Positions 35,911-46,282 of a stretch of 64,000 bases of DNA are shown here, piece after piece. Under the pieces are notes generated by a model. That model was given only the letters and a program-made list of their open reading frames with translations, did not search any database and had not been told where the DNA came from. Where the stretch lies: assembly GCF_021729035.1 (NCBI RefSeq), contig NZ_JAJSAP010000005.1, positions 310,001 to 374,000 of the forward strand, in the 5' to 3' direction. This stretch comes from Microbulbifer sediminum (GTDB taxonomy: Bacteria; Pseudomonadota; Gammaproteobacteria; Pseudomonadales; Cellvibrionaceae). A program made the translations under genes and the position numbers. Position 1 is the first letter of the stretch. Each line of letters begins with the position of its first letter.

Positions 35911-36542
35911 GGCGACAAGCGCTCCACCTGCCAGCTGCCATCGGCCTGCAGGCGATAGACGAAGCGATCATGCAGGCGACTGGCCCGCCCCTGCCAGAAT
36001 TCCACGGTATCCGGCACTACCCGGTAACCGCCCCAGTAATCCGGTAACGGCACCTCATCCGGGTAGCGCTTCCGGGCTTCCAGGAACGCACTCTCCAGCT
36101 TGTCACGGGACGCTACCGGCTCGCTCTGGTGGGAGGCCCAGGCGGCCAGCTGGCTATCCCGTGGGCGGGAGTGGAAATAGGTCTCCGCCTCCGCGCGGCC
36201 GAGTTCCTCGGCGCGACCGTAGACGATCACCTGGCGATCCAGCGCGTGCCAGGGGAAAAGCAGGCACACCTGCGGGTTGGCGGCAATGTCCCTGGCTTTT
36301 TGACTCTGCAGGTTGGTGAAGAAGGTAAAGCCCTGCTCCCCGTAACCCTTCAGCAACACAATGCGCTGGGAGGGCCGGCCACTGGCGTCCACTGTCGCGA
36401 GGCTCATCGAGCTCGGGTCCTTGAGGCCTGCCGGGGTAAGTTCCTGCAGCCACTTATCGAACTGCTCCACCGGTGTCTCCAGAAGGTCTTCACGGCTCAG
36501 GCCGCCACTGACATACTCACGACGCCACTGATCAATTTCCAT
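35907..36542 (-). CDS. pdxH: Pyridoxine/pyridoxamine 5'-phosphate oxidase
   Basis: This 211-residue FMN enzyme oxidises PNP or PMP to PLP. It has MSLATVDASGRPSQRIVLLKGY, FTFFTNLQSQKARDIAANP and FPWHALDRQVIVYGRAE (FMN and substrate contacts). The C-terminal PdxH dimerisation segment is VPDTVEFWQGRASRLHDRF, ending VERLSP. It is the second B6 gene here; pdxJ is 18 kb away. Many PLP enzymes in the window (dapC, kbl) depend on it. The cupin gene follows with a four-base overlap. Confidence 0.96.
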   Translation of the reverse strand: MEIDQWRREYVSGGLSREDLLETPVEQFDKWLQELTPAGLKDPSSMSLATVDASGRPSQRIVLLKGYGEQGFTFFTNLQSQKARDIAANPQVCLLFPWHALDRQVIVYGRAEELGRAEAETYFHSRPRDSQLAAWASHQSEPVASRDKLESAFLEARKRYPDEVPLPDYWGGYRVVPDTVEFWQGRASRLHDRFVYRLQADGSWQVERLSP

Positions 36543-36777
36543 CCAGTATTTTTCCTTTTCCTGTACGGTTCACCATTCCGCTAGTCTATAACGTCTGCGC
36601 CGCCTTTTCCCGGTTGTCCCCGATTGCGCGATTTTCCTTCTCGGGCCGGGGCGCAAAGCACAATTATCCGGCGATTTTTCCGCGCTTTGTGCAGACTCTG
36701 CGGGCGCTTGCGCCCCCCTGTGGTGCCCGCTAGGCTGCTTGCCACTTCATACCAATCACAAAAAGGAACGAGCAGAT

Positions 36778-38382
36778 ATGTCCTCCGCGCCAACCTGTGC
36801 CCAGGTGCTGATGCGCCTGCTGCGTCAATACCAGGTAGAAAAAGTCTTCGGCATTCCCGGCGTCCACACCATCGAGTTGTACCGGGGCCTGCCGGGCAGC
36901 GACCTGCAACATGTGACCCCGCGCCACGAGCAGGGCGCCGCTTTTATGGCGGATGGCTATGCCCGGGCCAGCGGCAGGCCGGGCGTCTGCTTCCTGATCA
37001 CCGGGCCCGGCCTCACCAATGCGGCCACCGCCATGGCCCAGGCCTATTCCGACTCCATTCCCATGCTGGTCATCTCCGCTGTCAACCGGCGCGAGGACCT
37101 GGGCATGGGGCGCGGGCGGCTCCACGAACTGCCGCGGCAGAGCGACGTGAGCCGTGGCTACTGTATCTGGCAACACTCCCTTACCGACGCCGGGCAACTG
37201 CCAGAGGTGATGGCCCGGGCATTTCAGGTGCTGACCTCGAGCCGCCCCGGACCGGTACATATTGAAATCCCCATCGACCTGTTCCCGGCACCCATGCCCG
37301 GCAACCTGGATGATTACCGCGCATGTCCGCCAGCCGCACTGCCCGCGCCGGGCCCCGGCGCCCTGGCAACAGCCACAGACTGGCTGGCCCGGGCGGAACG
37401 CCCGGCGATCCTGCTGGGCGGCGGCGCCCAGGCATGTACCGACAGCGCCACCCGGCTGGCAGAACAGCTGGCGGCACCGGTATTCCTTTCCCTGGCCGCC
37501 AAGGGCATCGTCGATGAACGCCACCCACTTTGCGGCGGCGCCAACCTGAGCTTCGACTGTGTGCGGGCGCGGGTGGAGAGTGCCGATGTGGTACTGGCCG
37601 TGGGCACCGAGCTGGCGGAAACCGATCGCAACCTGGTACGGGACAACTATGCATTCAAGGGCCGGCTGATTCGCGTGGATATCGATCCCGCCCAGCTGGT
37701 GTGCAATGCCGCCCCGGACCTGGCCATCTGCGCCGATGCCGATGCCACCCTCACGCAGCTGTCCGGACAACTGCCGGAAGGTGAAGCAGCTCATCGTGCC
37801 AGTGCAGAACAAGAGGTCGCGGAACTGGTGGCCGCCTGCCGCCAGGAGTGGTGGCCGGGCTCTGAAGACCGCTTCCCCTGGGTCGAGGCGCTGCGTGCAG
37901 CCCTGCCGGAAGACGGGATACTGGTCACCGACTCCACCCAGCTGGCCTACAACACCAACCACGCGCTGCCGCTCTACAGTGCCCGCAGCCACATCACATG
38001 CACCACCGGCTACGGCACACTGGGCTTTGCCCTGCCTGCGGCCGTGGGTGCCCGCCTCGCCGGGGAACGCGATGTGGTGGCGCTGATCGGCGACGGCGGC
38101 CTGATGTTTACCCTGGGCGAACTCGCGGTGGCGGTGGAACAGCGGTTGCCGCTGCCGATCCTGGTCTGGAACAATTCCGGTTACGGTGAGATCCGTGACT
38201 TTATGGATGAGGCCAGGGTGCCCCAGGAAGGCGTCAACCTGGTCACCCCGGATTTCGTTGCGTTGGCAAAATCTTTCGGTGCCGAAGGCTGCCGGATTGA
38301 GCAGCCGCAACAACTGGGCGAGGCGGTGGCGCAGGCGTTACAGCGCAACACACCGACCCTGATCGAAATCACCGCGCCCTGA
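36778..38382 (+). CDS. aruI: Thiamine-diphosphate decarboxylase, 5-guanidino-2-oxopentanoate decarboxylase-like
   Basis: This 534-residue protein has the three-domain acetolactate-synthase layout. The Pyr domain opens with VFGIPGVHTIELYRG and the cofactor glutamate in TPRHEQGAAFMADGYARASG. A central Rossmann domain (ILLGGGAQACTDSATRLAE) and a PP domain with VALIGDGGLMFTLGELAVAV and NNSGYGEIRDFM follow. There is no regulatory subunit gene, so it is not a biosynthetic acetolactate synthase. Sequence and the following aldehyde dehydrogenase fit AruI of the arginine transaminase pathway, which decarboxylates 2-ketoarginine to 4-guanidinobutyraldehyde. No AruH transaminase is present here, so the substrate is inferred. 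Confidence 0.72.
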   Translation: MSSAPTCAQVLMRLLRQYQVEKVFGIPGVHTIELYRGLPGSDLQHVTPRHEQGAAFMADGYARASGRPGVCFLITGPGLTNAATAMAQAYSDSIPMLVISAVNRREDLGMGRGRLHELPRQSDVSRGYCIWQHSLTDAGQLPEVMARAFQVLTSSRPGPVHIEIPIDLFPAPMPGNLDDYRACPPAALPAPGPGALATATDWLARAERPAILLGGGAQACTDSATRLAEQLAAPVFLSLAAKGIVDERHPLCGGANLSFDCVRARVESADVVLAVGTELAETDRNLVRDNYAFKGRLIRVDIDPAQLVCNAAPDLAICADADATLTQLSGQLPEGEAAHRASAEQEVAELVAACRQEWWPGSEDRFPWVEALRAALPEDGILVTDSTQLAYNTNHALPLYSARSHITCTTGYGTLGFALPAAVGARLAGERDVVALIGDGGLMFTLGELAVAVEQRLPLPILVWNNSGYGEIRDFMDEARVPQEGVNLVTPDFVALAKSFGAEGCRIEQPQQLGEAVAQALQRNTPTLIEITAP

Positions 38383-38443
38383 GGGCGGTTATTCAAGCGA
38401 ACACGCAAATACTGCGGACAAGCGATTGCAGAGTAATTCAACC

Positions 38444-39877
38444 ATGATCGACTTCAGCAAGATGCAAATGGACAAACTATATATCAACGGCCAGTGGCAG
38501 GCTTCCCGCGGCGGTGACCTGCACCCGGTGATCAACCCTGCCACCGAGGAGGAGATCTGCAAGGTGGTCCAGGGCACCGCCGAGGATGTGGATATCGCTG
38601 TGGCGGCCGCCCGCGAGGCTTTCAAGAGCTGGCGCTACAGCAGCGCTGCCGAGCGTCGCGATTACCTCAATGCCATCGCCGATGCCATGGAGGCGCGCAA
38701 GGACGACCTGGTCCAGGCCGTATCCCAGGCGCTGGGTTGCCCGCCCCATATCAGTGAGTGGCTGCATGTAGAGGGCCCGATTTACTCCATGCGCTACTAC
38801 GCCGAACGCACCGCGCTGATGGAAAAAACCGAGAAAGCGGCACATTCGCTGGTGCTGCGCGAGCCGGTGGGAGTCTGTGGTTTTATCACTCCCTGGAACT
38901 ATCCCCTGCACCAGTTCGTGGGCAAGGTGGCGCCGGCACTCGCCGCCGGTTGCACCATGATCACCAAGCCCTCAGAGATGACCCCGCTGCAGGACTATGT
39001 AATGGCGGAAATCATTGACTCCGTGAAACTGCCTGCCGGGGTGTTCAACCTGTTGCCGGGCGCAGGGCCGGTAGTAGGCGCGGCACTGTCGGCGCACCCG
39101 CACATCGATATGGTGTCGTTCACCGGCTCCACCCGAGCCGGCATCGAGGTGGCCCGGGCGGCGGCCCCCACGGTCAAGCGTGTAACCCAGGAGCTGGGCG
39201 GCAAGAGCCCACTGATCATCACGCCCGATGCCGACCTGGAAACTGCGGTACGCTGGGGCTGCGAGGATGTGTTTATCAACACCGGCCAGACCTGCACCGC
39301 CCTGACCCGCATGCTGGTGCCTGCGGACCGCTACGAGGAGGCGGTGGAGATCGCCCGGCGCGTGGCTGAGGAAATCACCCTTGGCACCGGCCCGGACAAC
39401 TTCATGGGGCCCCTGTCTTCCGCGCGCCAGCGGGACATCGTTCGCAGCTATATCGAGAAAGGTATCGCCGAGGGCGCGCGCCTGGTGACCGGTGGAGCCG
39501 AGCAGCCGGAAGGGGTTGACCGTGGGTTCTACGTCAAGCCCACCGTGTTCGCGGATGTCACCAATGATATGGCCATCGCCCGCGAGGAAATCTTCGGCCC
39601 GGTAACCTGCCTGATCCCCTACCGGGATATGGACGAGGCTATCGCCATTGCCAACGATTCCGAGTACGGCCTGTCCAGCGGCGTCTGGGCCAAAGACCCG
39701 GAAAGCGCGCTGCCGGTGGTCCGCCGGATCGAGGCGGGCCTGTGCTTCGTGAACGGGGGCGAGTTCAACTACGATGCCCCCTTTGGCGGCTACAAGCGCT
39801 CCGGTAACGGGCGTGAATTCGGCGACGCCGGGCTGGACGAGTTTATCGAACTGAAATCCGTGCAACTGCCCGCATAA
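38444..39877 (+). CDS. NAD(P)+-dependent aldehyde dehydrogenase
   Basis: This is a 477-residue ALDH-superfamily enzyme. The cofactor/active-site landmarks are FITPWNYPLHQFVGKVAPAL, TKPSEMTPLQ, SFTGSTRAGIEVA, catalytic Glu in VTQELGGKSP, and catalytic Cys in NTGQTCTALTRM; the C-terminal EIFGPVTCLIPY and PFGGYKRSGNGREFG follow. It starts 60 bases after the decarboxylase and probably oxidises that enzyme's aldehyde, as KauB does for 4-guanidinobutyraldehyde; other aldehydes are possible. ATG 38444 is my choice; ATG 38468 would give MDKLYINGQWQ and is an equal alternative. Confidence 0.88.
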   Translation: MIDFSKMQMDKLYINGQWQASRGGDLHPVINPATEEEICKVVQGTAEDVDIAVAAAREAFKSWRYSSAAERRDYLNAIADAMEARKDDLVQAVSQALGCPPHISEWLHVEGPIYSMRYYAERTALMEKTEKAAHSLVLREPVGVCGFITPWNYPLHQFVGKVAPALAAGCTMITKPSEMTPLQDYVMAEIIDSVKLPAGVFNLLPGAGPVVGAALSAHPHIDMVSFTGSTRAGIEVARAAAPTVKRVTQELGGKSPLIITPDADLETAVRWGCEDVFINTGQTCTALTRMLVPADRYEEAVEIARRVAEEITLGTGPDNFMGPLSSARQRDIVRSYIEKGIAEGARLVTGGAEQPEGVDRGFYVKPTVFADVTNDMAIAREEIFGPVTCLIPYRDMDEAIAIANDSEYGLSSGVWAKDPESALPVVRRIEAGLCFVNGGEFNYDAPFGGYKRSGNGREFGDAGLDEFIELKSVQLPA

Positions 39878-39886
39878 AATTCTGTG

Positions 39887-39912
39887 CCGCGCCACCTCCC
39901 GGTGGCGCGGTT
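39887..39912 (+). terminator. Terminator-like hairpin after the aldehyde dehydrogenase
   Basis: CCGCGCCACC and GGTGGCGCGG form a perfect ten-pair stem with a TCCC loop, starting ten bases after the stop. Only two T follow, so termination may be partial. Confidence 0.55.
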
Positions 39913-40138
39913 GACTGCCTATTCGCACCCCGCTATCTTTGCTCCCGACATCAAGAGAGTGGCTGACGCCAACGCCAACCTGCCGACCGGGGCAAGGTGG
40001 TTTTCTCACCGCACATTATCTGTCACTTGTGGCAATCAATATGCGGGAGAGATGGGGCTCTTAGGAGCAATCCAACCGGAGACGCGAACCCGATTTCGCC
40101 GCTTCCTCGTCAGCCCTCCAGTTTTTAATGGAGGGACC

Positions 40139-40354
40139 ATGTCCGAATCATCGCTTAACAGCACAGAAGTCATCGAAATTGAGATTGCCAGCCAGCGCAA
40201 CCGCACTGCCGTACGCGCCCTGCGACGGGCCGACCAGCAGCTGCTGTGGCAACTACTGTTCGACACCGCGGAAGAGGCACTACAATTCGCCACCCATTGC
40301 CGCGCCAGCCAGGATCCCGTTACGGCCCACAAGGCCTGCGAACTGGCCGGTTAA
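40139..40354 (+). CDS. Orphan 71-residue protein upstream of kbl
   Basis: This small soluble protein has a Ser/Glu/Ile-rich start and a central amphipathic helix (RALRRADQQLLWQLLFD). I recognise no family. The start is supported by GGAGGG four bases upstream of the ATG. The frame is open to 39884, but that part has no ribosome site or protein character. It ends 51 bases before kbl, on the same strand, so it may be the first gene of the threonine-catabolism transcript. Confidence 0.55.
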   Translation: MSESSLNSTEVIEIEIASQRNRTAVRALRRADQQLLWQLLFDTAEEALQFATHCRASQDPVTAHKACELAG

Positions 40355-40405
40355 CAGCTAGACTAAGCGCCAAAAGCGCCAGTTTGAGGAGCTAAAAAGA
40401 AGACC

Positions 40406-41605
<1,200 letters not shown>

Positions 41606-41713
41606 TTCTGTTTCCGATCGCGGCCACCGGCCGCTCCAGCGGTGAGCTGAATGGCTGTACCGGGTACTGGAGCGGCCGGTGGCGGCGATCCATGCATATT
41701 CTGGCACCGAACT

Positions 41714-42739
41714 ATGAAAGCACTCTCCAAACTGAAATCCGAACCGGGCATCTGGCTCACCGAAGAGGAAGTCCCGGAGCCCGGCCACAACGACCTGCTG
41801 ATCAAGATTCGCAAAACCGCCATTTGTGGCACCGATATGCATATCTACAGCTGGGATGAGTGGTCCCAGAAGACCATCCCCGTCCCCATGGTGGTGGGGC
41901 ACGAGTACGTGGGGGAAGTCGTCGGCATGGGCCAGGAGGTCGCCGGCTTTGAAGTCGGCGACCGCGTCTCTGGTGAGGGACACATCACCTGCGGCCATTG
42001 CCGCAACTGTCGCGCTGGCCGTCGCCACCTGTGCCGCAATACCTACGGAGTTGGCGTGGACCGTCAGGGGGCCTTTGCCGAGTACCTGGTGATCCCCGCC
42101 CTGAACGCCTTCAAGATCCCCGATAATATTTCCGACGAACTGGCCTCCATCTTCGACCCGTTCGGCAATGCGGTGCATACCGCCCTGTCGTTCGACCTGG
42201 TGGGCGAGGACGTGCTGATCACCGGTGCCGGCCCCATCGGTATCATGGCGGCGGCAGTGGCCCGCCACGTGGGCGCGCGCCACGTGGTCATCACCGATAT
42301 CAATGACTATCGCCTGGAGCTCGCGGCCAGGATGGGCGCGACCCGCACCGTCAACGTCAGCCGGGAAAAACTCTCTGATGTAATGAACGAGCTGGGCATG
42401 AGCGAGGGCTTCGATGTGGGCCTGGAGATGTCCGGCGTGGCGGTGGCCTTCCGCGATATGCTTGAGGCCATGAACCACGGCGGCAAGGTCGCCATGCTCG
42501 GCATCCCACCGGGTGAGATGGCCATCGACTGGAGCCAGGTGATCTTCAAGGGACTGATCCTCAAGGGCATCTACGGCCGCGAGATGTTCGAGACCTGGTA
42601 CAAGATGGCCAGCCTGATCCAGTCCGGCCTGGACCTGACCCCGGTCATTACCCACCAGTTTCCGGTGGACCAGTTCCAGCAGGGTTTTGACACCATGGCC
42701 TCCGGCAAGTCCGGGAAGGTTATCCTCGACTGGCAGTAA
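41714..42739 (+). CDS. tdh: L-threonine 3-dehydrogenase
   Basis: This is a 341-residue zinc MDR, the same length as E. coli Tdh, oxidising threonine to 2-amino-3-oxobutyrate with NAD+. Catalytic zinc residues appear in [17 protein letters not shown] and [11 protein letters not shown]; structural-zinc cysteines are in [15 protein letters not shown]. The Rossmann motif is [20 protein letters not shown] 41714 starts the usual [15 protein letters not shown]; the open frame upstream is Gly/Ala-rich and not conserved. It is 108 bases after kbl. Confidence 0.97.
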   Translation: MKALSKLKSEPGIWLTEEEVPEPGHNDLLIKIRKTAICGTDMHIYSWDEWSQKTIPVPMVVGHEYVGEVVGMGQEVAGFEVGDRVSGEGHITCGHCRNCRAGRRHLCRNTYGVGVDRQGAFAEYLVIPALNAFKIPDNISDELASIFDPFGNAVHTALSFDLVGEDVLITGAGPIGIMAAAVARHVGARHVVITDINDYRLELAARMGATRTVNVSREKLSDVMNELGMSEGFDVGLEMSGVAVAFRDMLEAMNHGGKVAMLGIPPGEMAIDWSQVIFKGLILKGIYGREMFETWYKMASLIQSGLDLTPVITHQFPVDQFQQGFDTMASGKSGKVILDWQ

Positions 42740-42958
42740 CCCCCCACACTCGCCGGGCCACCGCCACACGGCCCGGCACCTATTCCAGCGCCCTCCTGGC
42801 CCCGATGGTGTGATCCGACCGGGCAGTTCTACCGAAACGGTTCTAGACTCTGGTGACAGGCCTTTGGCATTGAATTTCACGCCAACCCCCGCTGCGGCAA
42901 TCCAGGCACTGCCGGAACCGCCGTACCGGGAACACTGGAACATACACAGGAGCCAAAC

Positions 42959-43489
42959 ATGAATCTGAGCTGTCGTTCCCTGTTGGGCGCCGCCGCATTA
43001 TCGCTGGCAGCGTTCGCGCACGCAGACGTAGTGATCGAAATGCACGCCGTCAGCAAGGATGGCGTCGGCAAGCCCGTGGGCAAGGTGGTGGCTACCCAGT
43101 CCAAATACGGTGTTGTTTTCACCCCGATGCTGGAGGGGCTGCCTTCGCCCGGCACCCTGCACGGCTTCCATGTGCACCAGAATCCCAGCTGCGAGCCGGC
43201 CGAGAAAAACGGCAAGGTTGTGCCCGCACTGTCCGCCGGCGGCCACTTTGACCCGAAGAAGACCGATCGGCACAGCTTCCCCTGGGGCACGGGCCACCTG
43301 GGTGACCTGCCGGCACTCTATGTGGACGGCAACGGCAAGGCCACCAGCCCGGTGCTGGCACCGCGGCTGAAACTCTCGGACCTGAAGGGCCGCGCACTGA
43401 TGATCCACGTCGGTGGTGACAATTATTCGGACCAGCCGAAACCCCTTGGGGGCGGTGGTGCCCGCGTTGCCTGTGGAATTATCCAGTGA
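42959..43489 (+). CDS. sodC: Periplasmic Cu/Zn superoxide dismutase
   Basis: This 176-residue exported SOD has a signal peptide ending AAFAHA. Metal ligands appear in [12 protein letters not shown] (Cu His pair and the disulfide Cys), [14 protein letters not shown] (Zn ligands), [14 protein letters not shown] and [13 protein letters not shown]. The C-terminal [13 protein letters not shown] supplies the second disulfide cysteine and active-site Arg. It dismutates superoxide in the periplasm. AGGAG lies eight bases before the ATG. It stands alone and converges on a lipase gene with a long palindrome between. Confidence 0.95.
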   Translation: MNLSCRSLLGAAALSLAAFAHADVVIEMHAVSKDGVGKPVGKVVATQSKYGVVFTPMLEGLPSPGTLHGFHVHQNPSCEPAEKNGKVVPALSAGGHFDPKKTDRHSFPWGTGHLGDLPALYVDGNGKATSPVLAPRLKLSDLKGRALMIHVGGDNYSDQPKPLGGGGARVACGIIQ

Positions 43490-43503
43490 GGTAAAGCTCG
43501 CCA

Positions 43504-43534
43504 AGCGCCGGATCCCCCCGGGGGATCCGGCGCT
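43504..43534. terminator. 31-base palindrome between sodC and the lipase gene
   Basis: Fifteen perfectly paired bases on each side of a single C (AGCGCCGGATCCCCC arm) lie 14 bases after the sodC stop and 8 bases after the lipase stop. No T tract is present, so it may act as a Rho-aided or stabilising hairpin for both convergent transcripts. Confidence 0.5.
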
Positions 43535-43542
43535 CCCGCCTC

Positions 43543-44268
43543 CTAGTGGATCAGTGACACCTGTCGATCGTAGGTGTATTCCTGCAGCCCGAAGTGCCCA
43601 TAGGGGTAACTGTAAGTGGCCCGCTCACCGGCGATACGGCTGGAGTGAATACCGCCAACCGTGCACACACCGGTGGCACAGACAATCTGGTCAGACCAGC
43701 TTTTGATGCTGTACACCCGCGCCGCAATGTTCCTGCCATAGAGCCAGTCCAGGAACGGGCTCGATACCGACAGGCCGTAGGTGCCACAAGTACTGTTGTA
43801 AACATTGAAGGGGTAGGTACCGCAAGTCCACAGGCCCCGGTAGGCGCCGGCGACACCGACAAAAGTATCCACCTGCCCCTGTCTGCCAAGCTTGATTATC
43901 TGCTGCGCCGCCAGTGTCACTCCCATTGAGTGGCCAATCACGTCAATCTTTCCGCTGCAGGAACCGGCGATTGCCGCCTCGATAGCATTACGGACCGGCG
44001 TCTCCTCCGATCCGCTGTGGTTATTGCAGGCGGCACAGGTCTTGGAGCCCCAGTCCGGACGATGGATCTGCCCCGCATCGTAACCCTGCGCCAGTAATTC
44101 ATTGTAAGTATTGTCCCAGTCGCCAGGTGCCCCGGTATTGCCGTGCACCAACACCACGCTGTCGCGACAGGCGGCGCCGGCACCGCCAGCCTGAAGCAGG
44201 CAAAACCACGCCAGCAGAATACGGGTGGCAACCGCAAGGCCAGTTGTGAAATTCGCTTCGTTATTCAT
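43543..44268 (-). CDS. Secreted lipase/esterase (class 2 lipase-like)
   Basis: This 241-residue alpha/beta hydrolase has a signal peptide (ILLAWFCLLQAGGAGAA). Motifs are VVLVHGNTGAPGDWDNT (oxyanion hole) and the nucleophile elbow IDVIGHSMGVTLAAQQII with the catalytic serine. A late Asp (KSWSDQIVC) and His (GGIHSSR or YGHFGLQ) probably finish the triad. Several cysteine pairs (SKTCAACNNHSG, WTCGTYPFNVYNSTCGTY) suggest disulfides in the secreted enzyme. It resembles the Lipase_2/EstA-type group; the substrate range is unknown. GAGAG precedes the ATG. Confidence 0.82.
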   Translation of the reverse strand: MNNEANFTTGLAVATRILLAWFCLLQAGGAGAACRDSVVLVHGNTGAPGDWDNTYNELLAQGYDAGQIHRPDWGSKTCAACNNHSGSEETPVRNAIEAAIAGSCSGKIDVIGHSMGVTLAAQQIIKLGRQGQVDTFVGVAGAYRGLWTCGTYPFNVYNSTCGTYGLSVSSPFLDWLYGRNIAARVYSIKSWSDQIVCATGVCTVGGIHSSRIAGERATYSYPYGHFGLQEYTYDRQVSLIH

Positions 44269-44472
44269 TGTTTTCTCTCGCTTGAGCCACCCGGCACCAG
44301 CTGGTACCAGGCGGTGTCACTGGAATCCAGGCCCGACGGCATCGCCACGGGTACCTCACGGCGAACCAGGCTCGCACTGCTACAATTTCCCGCAACCGCG
44401 ACCGGGCCGAAACCCGACCAAGGTCGCAATCTGTCGCGCAATATCACTCCAATCTGGTTACGGGGATCCTCC

Positions 44473-45027
44473 ATGGCACGGGTTGTAACAGCGCTGCTGA
44501 TTGCCCTGCTCCTTCTTGTGGCAGCGGGTTACCTCTATTTCTCCGGCAAGGAAGTCGAGGTGAGGATCAGCGAGGCTCAGATACAGGAAACCCTGGAGCG
44601 CAGCCTGCCGGTCACCCGCACCTATCTGGTGATTTTCGACCTGACCCTGGAAAATCCTCGCATTGACCTGGAGGCCGGGTCCGGACGGGTCAATGCGGGG
44701 CTCGATATCAGTCTGGACATCCAGTCCCGGGAGGGAAGCAGGACCTTTCGCGGCACCGCGGACGTTTCCGGGGTACCCTCATTCGTGGCCCAGAACGGCG
44801 AGTTTTACCTGCAGTCGATTGAAGTGGAAAAACTGGAAATCGATGGGCTCGATGAAAAGCAGCAGGCGCGGGCGCGCAGCGCGGTGCAGGTGGCGCTGCG
44901 CGAATATTATCGCAATCACCCCATCTATCGCTTGAATGACGAAAGCATGCGCCAACGCCTGGCACGCATGGCTTTAAAGGAGATCAGCATCGGGGACAAC
45001 GAGCTGGTAATCACTCTTGGGCTTTAG
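44473..45027 (+). CDS. DUF1439-type membrane-anchored protein
   Basis: This 184-residue protein has an N-terminal hydrophobic segment (VVTALLIALLLLVAAGYLYF) without a lipobox. It is followed by KEVEVRISEAQIQETLERSL and beta-rich stretches typical of DUF1439 (YceB-like) proteins. Several of that family are lipoproteins with a lipid-binding-like fold; their role is unsettled. The start at ATG 44473 is chosen because the upstream open frame is unlike protein. Its last 17 bases overlap the 3' end of the convergent antiporter gene. Confidence 0.7.
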   Translation: MARVVTALLIALLLLVAAGYLYFSGKEVEVRISEAQIQETLERSLPVTRTYLVIFDLTLENPRIDLEAGSGRVNAGLDISLDIQSREGSRTFRGTADVSGVPSFVAQNGEFYLQSIEVEKLEIDGLDEKQQARARSAVQVALREYYRNHPIYRLNDESMRQRLARMALKEISIGDNELVITLGL

Positions 45028-46282
45028 CCTTCACCGCAGCATCCGCCTCGGCCATCTTGCGGATCAGGAAACTGCTGGTGGTCCCCTGCAACAACAGGGA
45101 AAAAAGGACCACCCCAAATACCATCGATTGCACCACATACCAGTAGGGCAGCTCGGTGGGCAGGGACAGCACCAGCGCCAGGGCAATCACCCCACGTAGG
45201 CCGCCCCAGCTCAGGAGCACCCGCCAGGGCTTGGGAATCGGCGGCCCCACAAAACCACTCAATGGCGCCACCAGGAATATCGCCAGAGCACGCGCACCCA
45301 CCGCAGCGGCGATAGCTATCAGCATCGCCAGCCAGTACTCGGTAAACATGACAGGGGTAATCACCAGCCCCATAATCACAAATATCAGTGCGCTGAACAG
45401 CAGCGCCAGCCACTCCCAGGTTGGTGCGGCATCAGCAAGGTAGGTGCTCTCCTGCTCTCGCAGACAGGTGCGTGCAACAATGGCACAAATCATCACCGCC
45501 AATATCCCGGAAACATGCGCCACATGTTCTGCCAGGTAAAAAGTGCCAAAGGCAGACAGTACCAGAGTCACCAGCCCTGCACCGGCGGACCGCAGGAACA
45601 GCACGACAATCGCGGTGACAAGCCCACAGACCAAACCCAGCGCCAGCCCACCCAAAAAAATCACTGCGAAATACAGTGCGACGGCACCAAAGCCCGCCAG
45701 GGGCTCGCCGGTGACCGCAGCACCCTCCATCACACTATGGGATGCCATCCCCAGGACAAGGGAAAACAGTACGATGGCGGCGGCATCATTAAACAGGCTT
45801 TCCCCCTCCACCAGCGTCAGTAATTCCTCACCAGCATCCGTCTGGCGCAGCCGCTTGATCACCGCTACCGGGTCGGTGGCGGCCAGGGTGGCACCGGTGA
45901 GGAAAGCAGCGGCCCAGGGGAATCCCGGATGGCCGATACCGTAGTAGAGCAACACCCCGGTCAACAGCGCGGTAATCACCACGCCCAGGGTCGCTAGCAG
46001 CAATATTGGACCGAGCCAGCGCTTCAGCACCTCTGGCTCGATACGCCACGCTGCCTCGAAAATCAGTACCGGCAGGATGACAAAAAACACCAGCTGCTGA
46101 AGGTTATCCGCACGGATACCGGTATCAAAATCGATGACGGGCAACAGTAGCCCCGCCAGCACCCCGGCGATCAGGCAGCCGAGGGTGTTGTCAGTGCGCA
46201 GCACCCGCGCCAGTGCCAGGCCGGCCACAGCGGCCACAGCCATATAGAGTCCCTGCCCCACCAGGGTGGTGACACCGTTCAC
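45011..46282 (-). CDS. CPA1-family Na+(K+)/H+ antiporter
   Basis: This 423-residue polytopic protein has about twelve hydrophobic segments. Ion-site motifs are GATLAATDPVAVIKRL (the Asp of the ATDP motif) and TLVEGESLFNDAAAIVLF; the SWGGLRGVIALALVLSLP stretch near the end is also typical. CPA1 antiporters exchange cytoplasmic cations for protons for pH and salt homeostasis. The GTG start overlaps the last base of the preceding minus-strand gene and has GGGGAG upstream, so both are cotranscribed. No C-terminal regulatory domain is present. Confidence 0.9.
   Translation of the reverse strand: MNGVTTLVGQGLYMAVAAVAGLALARVLRTDNTLGCLIAGVLAGLLLPVIDFDTGIRADNLQQLVFFVILPVLIFEAAWRIEPEVLKRWLGPILLLATLGVVITALLTGVLLYYGIGHPGFPWAAAFLTGATLAATDPVAVIKRLRQTDAGEELLTLVEGESLFNDAAAIVLFSLVLGMASHSVMEGAAVTGEPLAGFGAVALYFAVIFLGGLALGLVCGLVTAIVVLFLRSAGAGLVTLVLSAFGTFYLAEHVAHVSGILAVMICAIVARTCLREQESTYLADAAPTWEWLALLFSALIFVIMGLVITPVMFTEYWLAMLIAIAAAVGARALAIFLVAPLSGFVGPPIPKPWRVLLSWGGLRGVIALALVLSLPTELPYWYVVQSMVFGVVLFSLLLQGTTSSFLIRKMAEADAAVKAKAQE

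Noticed and set aside
36730..38313. A 527-codon minus-strand open frame
   Set aside because: Antisense to the thiamine-diphosphate decarboxylase and not protein-like.
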